DNA of 64,000 bases from the NCBI GenBank assembly GCA_002794785.1, contig NBBA01000004.1, positions 1,736,001 through 1,800,000 on the forward strand, in the 5' to 3' direction. The DNA is from Coniferiporia sulphurascens (Eukaryota; Basidiomycota; Agaricomycetes; Hymenochaetales; Hymenochaetaceae). This document shows positions 32,258-45,300 of the stretch, one piece after another; the first letter of the stretch is position 1; every line of letters begins with the position of its first letter. The translations under genes were made by a program, and so were the position numbers. The notes under the pieces are model-generated. The model made no database searches. It worked only from the letters and a program-made list of their open reading frames with translations, and had not been told where the DNA came from.

Positions 32258-35200
32258 CTAACCGTTGAGGACGTGAAGCGTAAGCTTCGTTCCAGGCGTG
32301 CACGAATTGACCGCGTCGAGCCACTCGCTTTGCGAGAAGATGATGCGCAGCGAACCAGGGTCCGTTATGCCCACACTTGACACGGAGCTCGAGCGTGAGC
32401 GCCCCGCCGACGCCCTGAGTTCCTTCACGCGCGCGAGCACTGCCGGCTTGTACGCCAGCGCAAAGTGGTCCACGAGAGCGACACCCTGTTGGTCGACGAG
32501 CTTGTGGCGCAGCTTCGCGCGCAGGTCCACGAGCTCCATGCTCCGCTCGACGCGGAACGCGATGATAGACTCGCCACAGACGACCTTGATAGAGATTGCG
32601 GCGCCGGCTGCCTCCTCCGAGAACGATGACGCGATTGAAGAGGCGTATGAGGGCGAGGTCGGGCCCGTGCTGCCCGAGGAGAAAGACGGGGAGACAGAGG
32701 CGGGAATGGAGAATGACGAGTCTACTGTGAGGACGGAGCCGCGCACGCTGACTGGTAGACCAGGGGAGGTAGGTCGGGGAGGAGTCCAAGGAAGATGGAA
32801 CTGGCCCGGGGGCCGATTTTGGAATGGTTTTGGGAAATTGTCAGGCCGAGCGAGCATACTACGAAAATGCTCGCGCCCGGGGGAAATGGGGCTACCAGGA
32901 GCGTTCCCTTCAGCTTCAGTGGCAGGAGAAGTAAATCCTATTCCGGTAGGAACGTTAGATCCAAGATGCAATATAAGACGGGAAGACATACCATAAAAGT
33001 ACGAGTCGAGCAAGTCATCCCCTTCTTCAGCGGGATCGCCAAGTCCCGATACCTGGCTCATCCTATTACTAGGTCGTCTCGATCCTGACGAAAACGAGCG
33101 TCTTAAATTTGTCCCAGAAGGTGCGGCCGCTGGCGACCCCGCCGCCGGGGACATTGAGCGCTTCCCGCGCGCAAGGGAAATGATAGCATCTGCCGAGCTA
33201 TCTGTCATGAACGTCCGCACACTGCTTATAGAGTCGTGTGTGCGATGTTGAGTGTTCCCTTGTTCGTTGGAATTTTGATCTTGCTCGGCCGCGCTCCAGC
33301 TTTTTTCAAACTGATCGAAAAGCGGTGTGTGCATGATGATGGGAGACGACGTAAGGCGACTGTCCAGGTCGGCACAGGACACGGAGCTCTGAAATGATTC
33401 AGGGCAGACATCGTAGCTACTCAGCGTATCAATAGACGAGGGTGGTTGGGCGAAACCAGAGCCAGAGCCGGATCCGGATGTCTGCACCGAAGAGCGGAAC
33501 GATGCGCTTGAGGGAGAAAGCAGCCTGGCCGAGACGGGAGTCGTCGGACGCATTCGGCTGAAACCGCCTGTCAGAGCTTTCAGTGCATCCGCGTGCGCTG
33601 CGGCGATACGTGCAGAGGACACGGGTGTTTGTGAGCGCGTACTTGACGTGGAGCTGCCTGGGCGCCCCGCACTCATGACGGAAAGATTGTCAGCAGACGA
33701 TACGGTTCCGTCATCGGATATGGAAGATGGAGGTCTGAAGAACATGGCGTTACGATTTATGGTCATGCTTTGGGTATTAACGGAGCGTGGCGGACGAGGT
33801 GCAACGGATGAGTAATTTTCTTCCTCCATCAACATTGATTCCCTCGTATCCTGCTCTGCACTCGATTCAGAATGTTGATACTCTGAACGGGGGTAACCGT
33901 CGTGCTCGTCCTCCTCTGTGATCGTCAAATCTTGTAGTCCACGTCCTGACCCAAGACGTAGCTCCATTCCTTCATAAAGAGTGTCCATACCGTGAGGAAT
34001 AAGATGTTCATGTTCACGCATGACGAGCATATGCGCCTCCTCGTCGAAGGGCAAACTCTCCCCTGCCTCGAGGCTCACAATTATCGGGCCGTCTTCGACC
34101 GTATTCCCCGCATGGCCTTTTCCCTTTCCATCAAAAGTCCCTGATATCTCGTACTGTGCATGCGATCGTGTATCTGGAGAGCGCATGCGTCCAGTACGAG
34201 GAGAGCCCACTGGCGATTGGAAGGTCTGCGAAGAGGCTGCTGACTCTGTCACGCTGGGCGAATCGGAGATGTAACCACCATCGTCCCCTGTGGCTGACAT
34301 AAAGGTCACACCGGGAGGTGCAGATGCCGGAGTCTTGGCTATGACCGTGTGAACGCTGCTCGACGATACAGAGTTCGAAAACCCGGTAGAGTGAGAATTG
34401 TCCATGCTATAGTCCATCGGCCCTTGAATGGTTTGCGCACGCGGTCGGGAGGGGAGTGTCGTGTTGATCCGTCCAAATTCGCTGGCCGTGGCCGACGCAG
34501 GAAACATGGCGCCCTTTCCGCCTTGCATCATAGGAGGCCTCCTTGGGGGCTTTTGGGAGGAGACATTCAAGGGGGAAACTGGGCTCGGTAGCTGCAATGA
34601 TAAATTGCTTGCATTGAAATACATCCCGAGCCCACCGGCATTAAACACACTCGATGTCCGGGAGCTGAATGATTCTGAGCGTCCTCGCGTGCTGTACTTG
34701 TCGCCAATTTGCTTGTGGCGCTCCCTCTCGAGTCGATCGTGATCTCGGCGCCAGAACCCGAAAAAATCCCGCACAACGCGTAGCTGGCGCAACTCTACTA
34801 TGAGTGTCGGTACGTCCTCGCCTTCATGCAGGAGTGCCTCGACAAGTGCCTTGAACTCATTCCCACGCTGCTCAATCGTATCTTTGCTTGCCTTGAAGAT
34901 TGTGCCCTTCTTCGTGAGTCGCGGAAGGACGTCGTGTACGTCTTTGGCGATCATCGTCGGGTCAGGGCCGGGAGGAAGGGACTCAAAAGATGCGGCTCGA
35001 TGCAAACGACGCAAGGGGTCTTCGTGCTCGTATAGACCGTTTTTCTTGACACCCTTGCCGGCGTGCAATCGCGTTCGCTTTTCGCGGGACATTATATCAT
35101 ACTGCACTTCGAGAGTGTCCTGAAAGAATAGACAATCCTCCCAGCGTCGCCAGACCTCGTATTCGCTCGTGAAGGGGGCCGTCGATTCAGGTGAGGAAGG

Positions 35201-35796
35201 GACCTGTGAGCCCGAGGCCGACCCAGAACCAGAACTTGACCCGGAAGAACCACCCGAGTTGCCTGAAGTGCGTGAGATGATCGACCGACGGTCAGAAGGA
35301 TCATGTAAGGGGGTGATGTGCATGCCATAGCTAAACGCATTGCCTAGAAACGAAAGTCAGCGGCACGCCCGCCTACAGCGAGCACAGATGGACACGTACC
35401 GTGCTTTTGGGGTGACAGCACCTGGACGAGAAAGTGTCGTGGAGGCTGCTTGTAGACTGCCCTCTTGTATGCCTGTGTCGAGGGGGGCCCTCCATCGGTG
35501 CCCTGCAGTAGCAGCATCAGTGCGGAGATAAGCAGAGAGGAAGTGGGTTGACATACAGAGAACTGCTCTGAAAATATCTGCATGGTATCTGGCAGTTCTT
35601 GCCTTCTGGGCGCTGATTGAGTTTACGAACAAGCGCGAAGAACCGCCCGCCAGCAGTAACGGAACACCCCGTCTCACTCCAACTCACGGTTGCGAAGGGG
35701 ACTGTCGCTGCCGCCAATGGCAGAGGGCGGGTATGGTGGAGGCCTGAGTCTAGAGGCTGACACGCGTGAGGGTGCACTTGGGCAGCTGAATTTCAT
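32258..35796 (-). CDS. PX and PB1 domain protein, possible polarity scaffold
   Basis: A protein of about 1,100 residues, mostly one very large exon. The N-terminal PX domain is visible as YKQPPRHFLVQVLSPQKHG, joined by an intron to NAFSYGMHITPLHD, then EYEVWRRWEDCLFFQD (the basic phosphoinositide-binding motif) and LPRLTKKGTIFKASKDTIEQ. A long Ser/Pro-rich disordered region follows. The C-terminal 100 residues look like a PB1 domain: AISIKVVCGESIIAFRVERS, LRAKLRHKLVDQQGVALVDH, and SQSEWLDAVNSCTPGTKLTL. PX plus C-terminal PB1 is the Bem1/Scd2 pattern, but no SH3 domain is visible. Membrane binding through PX and pairing with another PB1 protein are inferred. The first exon (ATG at 35796) and the join near 35600 are tentative; from 35502 downward the gene is firm. 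Confidence 0.75.
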
Positions 35797-36737
35797 CCGC
35801 GCTGGTCAGGAACGGGGGCAGATCTGGAGATAGACCACAGACATACACTAATGGTCGTTACTGCCCCTGGGCACGGCGTTGAGCGGGCTGAGCTCACTGT
35901 GCGCGACGACGAGCTTGAGCAGGGAATAACACGGCTGCGGAAGAGGAAAAACATTCTGGGCTGGGGGGTTCAGCAAGGTATATTATTGTCTGCCTGCTAT
36001 CTTCTGCATTCCACAGATTCTCACGTGCTCGCTGCCCACGCGCGTCGGGTCCGCCGAGACCGGCCGGGAGATCGACCGTGCCTTCCCGATAAGTGTTCGT
36101 ACCTCGTATTTCACAACCAGCTTTATAACATTGCCTAGCTTTCTGCAACCCTTGACACACGGATCATCCGGACCAAGTTCAATAATATGGAATCTCGGGC
36201 GTTTATTCAGCCTACGGGATTGAGTAGACAAAAGAAAGCCGATTGATCCTTAACGTGGGTTACCGCCAGACAATAAGATGATAGGACATGACTTCCCGAA
36301 GCGCAACGGACCCGTTAGCCCGAGTCAATCTGTAACCTTCACTGGAGGATATTCAAGATCTTTACTACAAAGAACCCAGTGTTCTCCGTCTTTGGCATCT
36401 GAGCTCAATACGTCTCGATTTCCCCCGGACCACGCACAAATCGGGCCCTATACGGTATGAAGTTATTTCAAAAAGGAAGCGGGAACCGGCCCTTCAAATG
36501 CTCAGTATACGGTGGTGGACAACGAGACTACGTTTTCTTAAAGTGGAAGGTGGGCCAGTACATGTATAAATTATTTTATTTTATTAGAATGTCGGTGTAT
36601 GATTCCTGCTTCGGGAGTAAACTGTTGCTTACGCAATTACTTAGTCGGGGAAATGATGCAGAAGCGACAAGCGTCCCTCGACACTTTGAGAGGACGTCCA
36701 CCCGTCGAGTGAGAATATTGTCACATAAAGTACAAGC
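35797..36737. other. Intergenic upstream of tRNA-Pro
   Basis: No gene recognised. The part next to 35797 should contain the PX-PB1 gene promoter. Confidence 0.4.
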
Positions 36738-36809
36738 GGCCTAATGGTCTAGTAGTATGATACTCGCTTCGGGTGCGAGTGGTCCTGAGTTCAATTCTCG
36801 GTTAGGCCC
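36738..36809 (+). tRNA. tRNA-Pro(CGG), no intron
   Basis: A 72-nt cloverleaf: acceptor stem GGCCTAA with TTAGGCC, discriminator C, D arm with GGTCTAGTAGTATGAT, anticodon arm CTCGC/GCGAG around loop TTCGGGT, and T arm CTGAG/CTCGG with loop TTCAATT. The anticodon CGG lies at 36770-36772. No intron and no encoded CCA. A T-rich stretch follows about ten bases downstream and can serve as the RNA polymerase III terminator. Confidence 0.95.
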
Positions 36810-36814
36810 GTTTA

Positions 36815-36821
36815 TTTTTTC
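36815..36821 (+). terminator. RNA polymerase III terminator of tRNA-Pro
   Basis: The run of T residues (ATTTTTTC) within about ten bases after the tRNA-Pro 3' end is the expected pol III stop signal. Confidence 0.6.
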
Positions 36822-37992
36822 ATGCGTGCGCGTGGCTGGCTCTCCTTGTACAGTAGGTCCGCTTCAATTTTTGTGTTTTTTGCGGGCCGTAGCAAATTTA
36901 TATGATCCGTTTTTGAAAAAGCAAGCCGGTTGTGGCTGGGCTCAACTCAGTTCTGGGATGGCGTATGGATGATTCCATCGCGCGTAGCTCACGAAAAATG
37001 GTGCTTCGGTGAAGCCCGGACCGGGAGTCCGGTTGCGCCTCCAGCTATTTCCAGATGGGTAGTCCGTAGTCTCTCTCCCATGAGCCGCCTGGAACTCCAA
37101 GCTTTTGCTGCGGTTTGAGCTCCACCTCATTTTCTTTCACAGGTTCGTGTCCTATGTATTGGCCAAGATGCTGGCTTTTTTAGGTTCCGGAGGAGGACTG
37201 TGGTCACCGGGGCCACCCTCCTTTCCCCGGGCTCACAATTTTAGACTATATCAATTAGACCTGTTCGAGCATCATTCCGTGAGGGGATGGCGTTCTCGAT
37301 ACTAATGCCGGGGTTTAGATACCCACGAAGGAACGTATGGACACGGCTTCGGAAAAGTCTTCTAGCTCGCTCGCACAACCTGAGTCTCAGGCGGAAACCG
37401 TGCTTCTCCAAGCCACCATGCAGAAATCTCGTGGAGATAAAGCTCTGGGTGCTCCTTGAGAAAATGACGGACTTAGTCCCTTGTGGGAAGTTAGACATTA
37501 CTCCCGCAGATGCACCGCCGGTTATACTTACTCGAGGCTAAAGTAAAGCTACCGGGAACAAGAGCCGGACGAAACACATGCCTTTCGCAGAGTCTGTCAG
37601 ACTTTCCAGTGCTCGAACCGGTGGTTCTTTCATATCTCGCTTGCGCCCCGTTTCCCTTTGTTAGTTATAACCGGATTTGTCCTGGGATCTCTGAGTCCTG
37701 TAGACTTCTAAAGACTGGCCAAAAACGAACCGAAAGAAGAGATTCATGAGAAGTTTGAGCGCAAGGAAAATCAACCTCGATCGTTTGTCTGAATGTGTCT
37801 CTGAATGCACATCGTCGTGAGCGCCCGCTATCCTTCTATTTGTTGCTATTTGCGTACTTGCTGTATACGGAATGTCGATCATTTCGTTGCTAGTAAGCAG
37901 CCTGAGGGAATTGGATACTGACCACATACCTCGCTCGCTCAACAACAATCATAAAAGTGATATCCGTGCTTCTTGGATCCCTCATCCACCAG
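36822..37992. other. Gene-poor spacer
   Basis: No gene recognised. Open frames such as 37241-37498 (-) and 37287-37541 (+) mirror each other and carry no family motif. Confidence 0.4.
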
Positions 37993-39162
37993 ATGGTCCC
38001 CCCGCGCGTGTATCTTCAAGGTCTCCGCACGAGTGCAGTAGACCTTTCCCAGCGCATTCATGATGTACAGCAGCGCAGAAGCGCGGTAGAAATAGTCTAC
38101 CAATCGCATCCACTTTGGCCCTTGCCCCCCGTGTCCTCATCGGAAGGAACTCTGACAGGAGCTGGAAAAGGGGCTGTCGATAATACACCCAGTACGTGGC
38201 CGGATATTTAGAGTATTCATCCGGTCGCTCCTGATTTTCGCGAAATACTTGCGCCCGAACCTAAAGCAAAGCTGCGTTTATCCGTTCTCGACTCGTCTTT
38301 CAACCCTCCTACACTTGCGCATCTCGCTCTCGCGCAATCCACGCCAACGTCGGACGATGTCGCCATCGAATCAAACTATGACGCTCATCTACTCCTTCTT
38401 TCGGTACGGAATGCAGACAAGGCCATCAAGCCTGGGGACGCAAGTTACACACAGCGTCTAGAGATGATGATATTACTGGCCCATGAGCTCCAAGAGAGAA
38501 CAGACCCTTCGAAACACGGAATCGATAACATTGCGGTAGCAATTTTAGACGAGCCGACGTTTGTCCGCAAGTCTGCTGTCCTGCGCCAGTTTCTGCAAGC
38601 CCGTATTCTTTCCCTCTGTAAAAGCCCCGGGGCGTCCAGCGCTGCTTGCGACCCCACCCCGCCCCAACCAGAGGCTCCCAGCAAACCGATTGAACTTACC
38701 TTCGTTATGGGATTTGACACGCTGGAGCGCTTCTTCGCACCTCGCTACTATGGAGACTCTCTTGCTGAGATGCACGCTGCACTAAAGCGCTTCTTTGCTC
38801 CACATCCCGATGGAGAGGGCTCAGCGGTCTTGTGTGCGTGGAGAGGAGAGAATAGGCCGGAGTATGCGTTTCCTGTGGAAGGACGCCCCGCCGCCTTGGC
38901 ATTGGACGGCGCCGAGTCCGCTAGAACGGAAAAGGATTCGCAGGTCTCAGCTATTCGGAGTAAGATGCAAGAGACTCTCACCCTTGCGCGTCCTTTCGTT
39001 GAAGCGGGAAATGTACTATTCACGGAGCTTTCAGAACACGAGATGTCCCTTAGTTCCAGTGAAGTACGCTTCGAAAGGGCCAAAGAGACCGACGAATGGT
39101 TGCGTATGGTCCCGACGAAAGTGGCAGAGTTCATTAAGAAAGAAAGTCTGTACCGTCAATAA
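37993..39162 (+). CDS. POF1-type nucleotidyltransferase (NMN adenylyltransferase-like)
   Basis: Member of the cytidylyltransferase-like superfamily closest to fungal Pof1, linked to NAD+ synthesis from nicotinamide mononucleotide. Visible motifs are SVLDSSFNPPTLAHLALA, where the usual GxxHxGH block reads NPPTLAH, then HLLLLSVRNADKAIK, YTQRLEMMILLAHELQ, ELTFVMGFDTLERFFAPRYY and the C-terminal nucleotide-binding LSSSEVRF. About 360 residues. An in-frame TAG at 38209-38211 separates the N-terminal part from the core; an 81-base intron with a weak GTGTCC donor at 38131 and a TTTAG acceptor at 38211 removes it without changing frame, giving LWPLPP joined to SIHPVAPDF. I prefer this to a nonsense mutation. 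The start ATG at 37993 is the best candidate, but a 5' exon is possible. Its 3' end is convergent with FAS, 220 bases away. Confidence 0.8.
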
Positions 39163-39382
39163 TAGTGGGTAGTTAGGTATATATGAGTTTGCTTAGTTCG
39201 CACGACGCATTTGTAAGGACAAGACGAATTTTCATTATTTTGAGTAAAGGAAGATAATACACGAGAAAGCGATCCGTAATCGTAAGTCGTAGGAATGCCA
39301 GGTATTGTTAACAGCTAATCGTAACATAAGTTTCAACATCTATCCAGAGAACAGTCCCAAAAAAATTCAGATGAAAAAAAGT

Positions 39383-42300
39383 TTAGGAAGAAACGGCCTG
39401 TGCAAAGGCAATTGCCACAGTTTCAGAGTGACTCAGGCTCAAATTCACTTTCGTGACGCCCTTGCCCTCCGCAGCGGCAAGCGCATCGCCATGAAGTGTT
39501 ACGGTCGGTACGCCCGATGCATCCGGAAGTATCTCGATGTCCTTCATCGCCGCAGCGGCACCTTTTGACGCAACCCCGAGAGACTTGAAGACAGCTTCCT
39601 TGCCGGCCCAGCGCGCAGCGAACGAGGATGCAGGTGCTGGCTGCGAGCGGCAGTAGGCAATCTCCGCGTCAGTGAAGTTGCGCGAAACAAAAGTCGGGTT
39701 GGAAGAAGGGACCGCTGAGATCAGCTCTGGATTTGACGTTAACCTCAGTAATGATAGATTGTGGCAATAAGACTAACCATGGTCAACACCGACACCAACG
39801 GAACCTCCCTCGACAGAGAGGGCCTTAGCGGCAGCCTGCAAGTTCGCTACATCATACGCAGCCTTCGTCACCAGCTTCTTCGGGAACGAGTAACTGCCGG
39901 TCTTCTCGTCAAGCGTCGTACGCGCCAGGGAATTGAGGAGAACAGGAACTTCAAGCTCGGCTGAGTAAGGCGGTGCATCCTTGATCTTGACGAGTGAATT
40001 CGTGGTCATCATCGAGGTCATGGCCTTGTAACAAGCCAATGCCCGCTCGCCATTGCGGACCTTATAGGCCTCGTACTCCGCAGGCTCAACGGCGCCGAAG
40101 AGGTAACGGGGGTGAATGACGAGTACCGTTCCACCGACTTGACCGAAACCAAACGAGGACTGTTGTGTAGAAATATATTTAGTAAAGCTTAAGCATGTAA
40201 AAAGGCGCAACTTGCCATTATTCCGGCGCGGACGCCGTCGGTATGAATTGTCTTCGACGGGAACATGAGATGCTCGTGCTTACGGAAGCCCGCGTCGACA
40301 TTGCTAAATAACAGTTAGCATCGTCATACCAAAAACCAGACACACTCAAAACGACTCACTCGGCATTACGGTTACCAGGGATAATGCCCGAACCAACTGT
40401 CTGGATCAGGCCGGCGAGCTGCCACGCAGCGGAACCACCCTTTGAATGTCCACACAAACTCTTCTGTGCCATAATCGGAACTGCATTTCCGAGAGTACGA
40501 CCAAGTGTGCTGAAGACATCGTTCCAGATCTGCGTTTCATTCTTCTCATTCGCCTTCGTGCTTGTGCCGTGTATGGAAAGGACATCAATGTCATCCGGGG
40601 TCAAACCGAAGACAGCTAGGGCACGGCGCAAGGGCGAAATGCGAGGATCGTTTCCTGAGAGCATACCGTACACTGCCAGAGCGTCTTTCTCTTGACGAGC
40701 AGCATCCTGTTCGATCTGAGCGACACGTGTCGATACGTATTCTTCATCCACGATCTCGTCCTGTGACTTGCGGAACTCAATCTCCTCACGAAGCTGGTCG
40801 TGCTCGTTGCTTAGCCACTGTGAGATCTGTTTGCGGCGGAAAGCAAGCTGACGAGACCGGTAACCGATATCGAGGATCGGCGCATTGTGCTTCGAAGGGA
40901 CCTCACGAGCGATTGACAACGCACCACGGCCAGGGGCGGGGATCGAGCGACCAGCCTTGTCCGTAGAAGTCGAAGTGAAGCCTACGACAGACCGAATGGG
41001 AGCGCCGAGTTCGAGCGCGGTCTTGGCGGTCATTAGAACGTGAACACCAGCACCCATCGACTCCATAAATCCGGAACGAGTAGTGGTCGTCGGTCGCGAC
41101 ATCTCCGTCGGCTCACGACCCATTGCGAACTCGGTCTCGGCGTTGCTCGTGGCTTTCATTTGCGCGAACTCGTACGAGCCCTCCTCGCTAAGATCATCGA
41201 AACCGCCGGCGAGCATTACTTTCGCCTTCCCAGAAAGGAGAGTGTCACAGGCAATCTCGACAGACTGCAGAGCCGTGGCGCAAGCACCCACAGGGATCTT
41301 GATCGGCCCACTCGACGATAGCAGGAGCAAGTTGATCCAGCCGGCTGTAGTGTTAATAAACGTCTCCTGGAGAATGTCGTTTTGAACCTCGACACTGTCA
41401 CGACGTTCACGGAACATGCTGCGTAGAGACTGGACGCCTCCCATGCCGGCTCCGATACAGGTGCCAACCTCCGAGGGATGCATGTGCTTGTAGAGCTCAT
41501 ACGGATCAGTGATACCAGACATGTTGAGCGCGTCAGCGGTGGAGACGAGAGCCCAAAGTGTGCATCGGTCGACCTGGTCAACGATGTCCTGAGGAATACC
41601 GTAGCGTCCTGCGTTCCAGCCAGTCGGAATCTGGCCCCCGACCGTGCGGCTGAACGTGAAGGACTTCGGCACGAAGACACGCGCCCCCTTCTTCAGCTTA
41701 ACGAACCATTCACCACCATCGGCAGCCCAAATGTCACACTTGTCCTTGTGCTCATGTTTGAAGCGCTGTGCCTCCTCCGCGGCGACTTCCAGTGGCTCCA
41801 GATCATGGATAAGCTCAATTTCCTGGTTAAACGTCTTGTTCAAAGGGTCATAGCCGCCGAGAAGCTCGGGTTCTGGTGATGAAAACGGGTTAGCTAAGAG
41901 AATTGAAGGTAAATTGAATGCCATACCGATCAAACGGACACCAGCATGGGCAAGGATTTCCTTCTCGTACTTGCCACGAACATCCTTGTCATCCACTGGC
42001 TCTCCGCTCTTGCTGTCCACCCAGCCGACGTATAACGAACCACTAGGCAGACGGCCGTCAAAGTGCTTAATGTAGCCCATAAGCCATGCCATTTCGATGC
42101 ACCCCTCCATAGTGAATTGACCACGAGCTTCCATCTCCCAACGCGTACGGGAGCTACCCCATGGACCGACTTCGCCAAAGCCTGTGACAACAACGACCTT
42201 GTCGAGGTCGAGCAAGCCCTGGAGCTTCGCAACGTCGCTGAACGATTCGTGTGAATCAAGCTTGGGGAAATCAAACTTGAAATTCGCGCGAGGTGTCACT

Positions 42301-45300
42301 TTGATAGTCTGCAGGACGCGCTCCGCCTCACCACCCTTAGAGACCGTGAAATCAGCAGAGTTGTCGAGGGTAATGGCACGCCTGAGTTCTGCCTGCTGAT
42401 TGAGCGTCACGCGAATGTTCGTAGTGATTTCAGCCAGATCAGGGAGACGATCCATGCCGCCATTGAGGTCCGCCCAGATAGGCTCGACCTGCGTGATGCT
42501 GAACAGCAGAGGATGCATGAGGCCTAGGATGTTAAAGGCCATCTCCTTCGCAGAGAATGTGCGGACACCATAAGACTCCACTTGGTGAGAGACCATGTTC
42601 GTTGCGTCCATAAGGCCAGTGCCGCGAGTCCATCTGTTTTGAAGTTAGTATCGGACAAGTAAGGAACTAAACGCACTCACCCAATGACTGCACCCGCCAA
42701 GCACAGATATTCACCCCAGCTCTCTGAATTCCATCGATTGAAGAGCGTCTCAAGGGAGATCTTCGACTCCGAGTACAAACCGTCATTGCCGAAGAGACCG
42801 TGGTTGGGAGAGAGGGGAAGAATGACTTGAGTTGGTCGTGTGACGAAGTGGCGGCTCGCCTTCTTCGTCTTCACTGCGCCAAGGAGGCGAAGCAAGTTCA
42901 CCAACATAATACGATGAGCGAGCTCAGACTTATCATCAAGACCGTCGATTTCGCGGCCGTTCTCAGGAACAGCAGCGAAGGGAAGAATGTAATCGAGATC
43001 CAAGCCGAGAGTGGCATAGACGTAGTCAACAAGTGCCTCCACATCCTGTCTCGAGCCTTGGTTGAAAGGAACGACTGTGAGGGCAGATCCGCGGCTACCG
43101 AAGCGTTGATAAATGTCTTGATAGTACTCGACGGTTGCGCGACTGTAACGAGATGTCGTAATGACAACATGGGCACCTCCCGAAAGCAAGCCTTTAAGAA
43201 TTTCAACACCGATCGAGCCTTTGCCGACACCCGTAAGCAGAGCGTTCTTGTCCTTGAAGGTCGTTCCGGATGTTGCGATCTCACCAAGCACGTCGAGGTA
43301 AACACCAGTGAGGTTGCTACTGTATTCCCATGTCGTGCCAACGCGACGCTTCAGGTGCAGGAGGGGAATCTTGTCCGACGAGACCGACGCAACATTCTGG
43401 ATTTGAGGACGGAGGAACTGCGACGACGAGCGACGACTACGGGGAGTACGACGAATGTCGGGGATCTTTGGATCCGAAGACTTTCTGAGTGAGCGTACAA
43501 CACCGTCATATAAGGCCTTAATCTTGCCCTTCTGCTCCTCACTGATTTCGGGCTGCGACTTTACCACGCTCCAGAGCTTCAGGACGTCATCCTGGATCTT
43601 CTGCATGTTGAAGGAACCAGGGATGGAATCGCCGCTGGCCATTTCCTCGACGTACGCCTCAAGCTTGCGCACGTTCTCTCGCACAACTTCAGTGTAGACT
43701 ATGTCCCCGCGTGCGGTGATTTCAGTGTGCGGTGCAGTCGGGAAAGTCACTGCGCGTAATGTATCAGTACCGCGAATTGGAACAAAAAACCAGTAAACAC
43801 ACCGTCTTTGTAAAGAGGCCCATGGTTGACTGCGAGACTGCAATTGTCAATAAGTTGCTGACCGAATTGCTTCGCGAGCTTGTACGTCGGGCCGCGCTCA
43901 GGATCGACCTTGTCAATGTGATATTGCATGTAGCGCAGCATCGTCGGGTCCGCACGATTCATGATCTGAATGCACCTAGCGGTAATCTCGCGGTCGACGG
44001 TAGTCAGGCGACCGAAAATGATATCGTAGAACATAAGCAGCGCGTCCTGACGAACCCAGTTCCATGACGAGTCGAAGTGGCGTGCCTTAAGCGGGTCGAA
44101 AACGGGCTGTATACCATCGAGATAGCTGTCGCCGTGCTCACGGGTAATCGAGTCAAGTCGTGCCTGCAGCGCCGCCGTGTTCGTCTTCTCGTTGTCGAAG
44201 GCAATCTCACCTGCTCGGGAGTCGCGCTTGAGGTAGCGCATAAAGAGCTCCACCTGCTGTGACACGAATTTCTCCTGGTCGGCCTGGAATTTGATGAACT
44301 CCTCGCTATTAATGACCGCACCACCGGAGGAACCACCTCCGCCACCTGATGCGCCGCCCTGTGAGAGTGAGATACCAGCCTTGGACGCATAGATCGGCAC
44401 AATCGAGTCGAGCCAGGCCTTCGCCTCAGCCTCCGAACCGAGACGCTTCGCGGGTTCCATGGTCAGAGCAAGAAGCATCACACCATCTGCCCGCGCAGGA
44501 CCAAGGCCCCAAGTCTTCGAGAGATGCGCCTTGACTGCTGAAAGATTAAACCCACCAGGCATCTTACCACCAACAAGGCGAGAGATCATCCCAGACGTGT
44601 GTTTACCCAAAGCGCCCGGATATCCCACCTGCATCGCAGAACCGAGCTCTTCAAGCGAAAGTTCCTCTCCCTTCTCCGGAGCCGACGAGAACTCGAGCTG
44701 TAGGTCACCGAGAATCTCGTTCTGCAGAGTGGACTTGCCACCGACAAGATCCTTAATCGACTTCGAAAGAGATACCTCATCAACAGATTTCTTCAGCTTC
44801 TGAGCGATGATGACGCGAAGGGTATCGACAGCCCTGAGGGGCTCATCGGCGATGGTAGCGGCGGGACCAGCGGAAGCCGCAGGTGCAGCCACAGGAGCAG
44901 CGACGGGTGCCGCTGCAGCAGGGGCGGACGCAGCAGGTGCCGCGTCAGCACTAGGTTCGGCCGTGACCTCCGGGGCTTCATCCTCAAACTGGTAGTAGAT
45001 CTCCTTGGTGTTCTTTGAGTGACAGAGAATTGCGCGGCTCCGGCTGACAGAGTCGTCCTGAGTCTCGTATTTCGCCTTCAAGGTACGTGTCGCCATCCCA
45101 GTAAGTGTTGGGCTCGGGCCAATTTCAATGAAACGCTCGAAATTGAACTGCGTAAAGAAGATGTCTTGCGTCTCAATCCAGCGCACAGGAGATGCAAATT
45201 GGTATGCAAGCAGCTCCACAAGAATTGTGTACGCGAGACGTTGACGGTGATCATCGTCGGCCCAGTTGTCGCGCTCCCAGCTCTTGAGCACCTTGTCGAG

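Noticed and set aside
42800..43492. Plus-strand frame of 230 codons inside FAS
   Set aside because: Antisense shadow of the ketoreductase exon, where codon bias keeps the opposite strand open.
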